From NCBI RefSeq assembly GCF_032854445.1, contig NC_088302.1, forward strand, positions 50,438,046 to 50,502,045: DNA of 64,000 nt, read 5' to 3'. The notes under the pieces are model-generated. The model searched no databases and had not been told where the DNA came from. It saw nothing but the letters and a program-made list of their open reading frames with translations. Position numbers and translations under genes: made by a program. Below are positions 63,960 to 64,000 of this stretch, piece after piece (positions within the stretch are counted from its first letter, which is position 1; every line of letters starts with the position of its first letter). This DNA comes from Liolophura sinensis (lineage: Eukaryota > Mollusca > Polyplacophora > Chitonida > Chitonidae).

Positions 63960-64000
63960 GTATGTAGTATAGTATAGTACAGTATATTAGTCTTTCACCA

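Overview
The window is eukaryotic and almost certainly animal. Genes are split by GT-AG introns, the DNA is AT-rich, TACATGTA-type words are frequent, and a tRNA-derived SINE with an (AATAAA)n-like tail occurs about 17 times. The SINE, the base composition and the two gene families suggest a lophotrochozoan, most likely a mollusc; a brachiopod cannot be excluded from sequence alone.

Layout. (1) 1-7260, minus strand: the 5' part of a Dachsous-type giant cadherin gene. One large exon (6033-4048) carries the N-terminal cadherin repeats; the next exons lie beyond position 1. A CpG-richer block at about 6600-7260 is the likely promoter and untranslated first exon. (2) 7260-15900: AT-rich intergenic DNA with SINE copies, a paired 260-bp dispersed repeat and microsatellites; no gene recognised. 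(3) 15917 to the right edge, plus strand: one very large polycystin-1-family gene. I could chain 38 coding exons with matching splice phases, plus a tentative 39th, encoding about 2770 residues; the gene runs off the window.

The polycystin-1-like protein reads: signal peptide, F5/8C (discoidin-like) domain, C-type lectin domain (CTLD), F5/8C-like, EGF, CTLD, F5/8C, Cys-rich/EGF, PKD repeat, REJ module, GAIN/GPS, TM1, PLAT, TM2-TM3, a long Ser/Lys-rich cytoplasmic loop, TM4-TM5, TM6 and the start of the extracellular polycystin domain. The block CTLD(2 exons)-F5/8C(3 exons)-EGF(1 exon) is present twice with identical intron phases, so it arose by internal duplication. The GPS lacks the usual His-Leu/Thr cleavage triad.

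The most unusual property is in the introns. At least eight of them carry tandem copies of the very edge of the neighbouring exon, usually its 3' end plus 5' splice site (exons 13, 15, 23, 26, 31, 33, 36) and once its 5' end plus acceptor (exon 27). These range from a single partial duplication to arrays of about 20 copies. The introns therefore contain rows of decoy splice sites. Other introns hold unrelated minisatellites, a candidate hAT-like transposon, a fold-back MITE and a 130-bp dispersed repeat. The long open frames inside the minisatellites are artefacts and are not annotated as genes.
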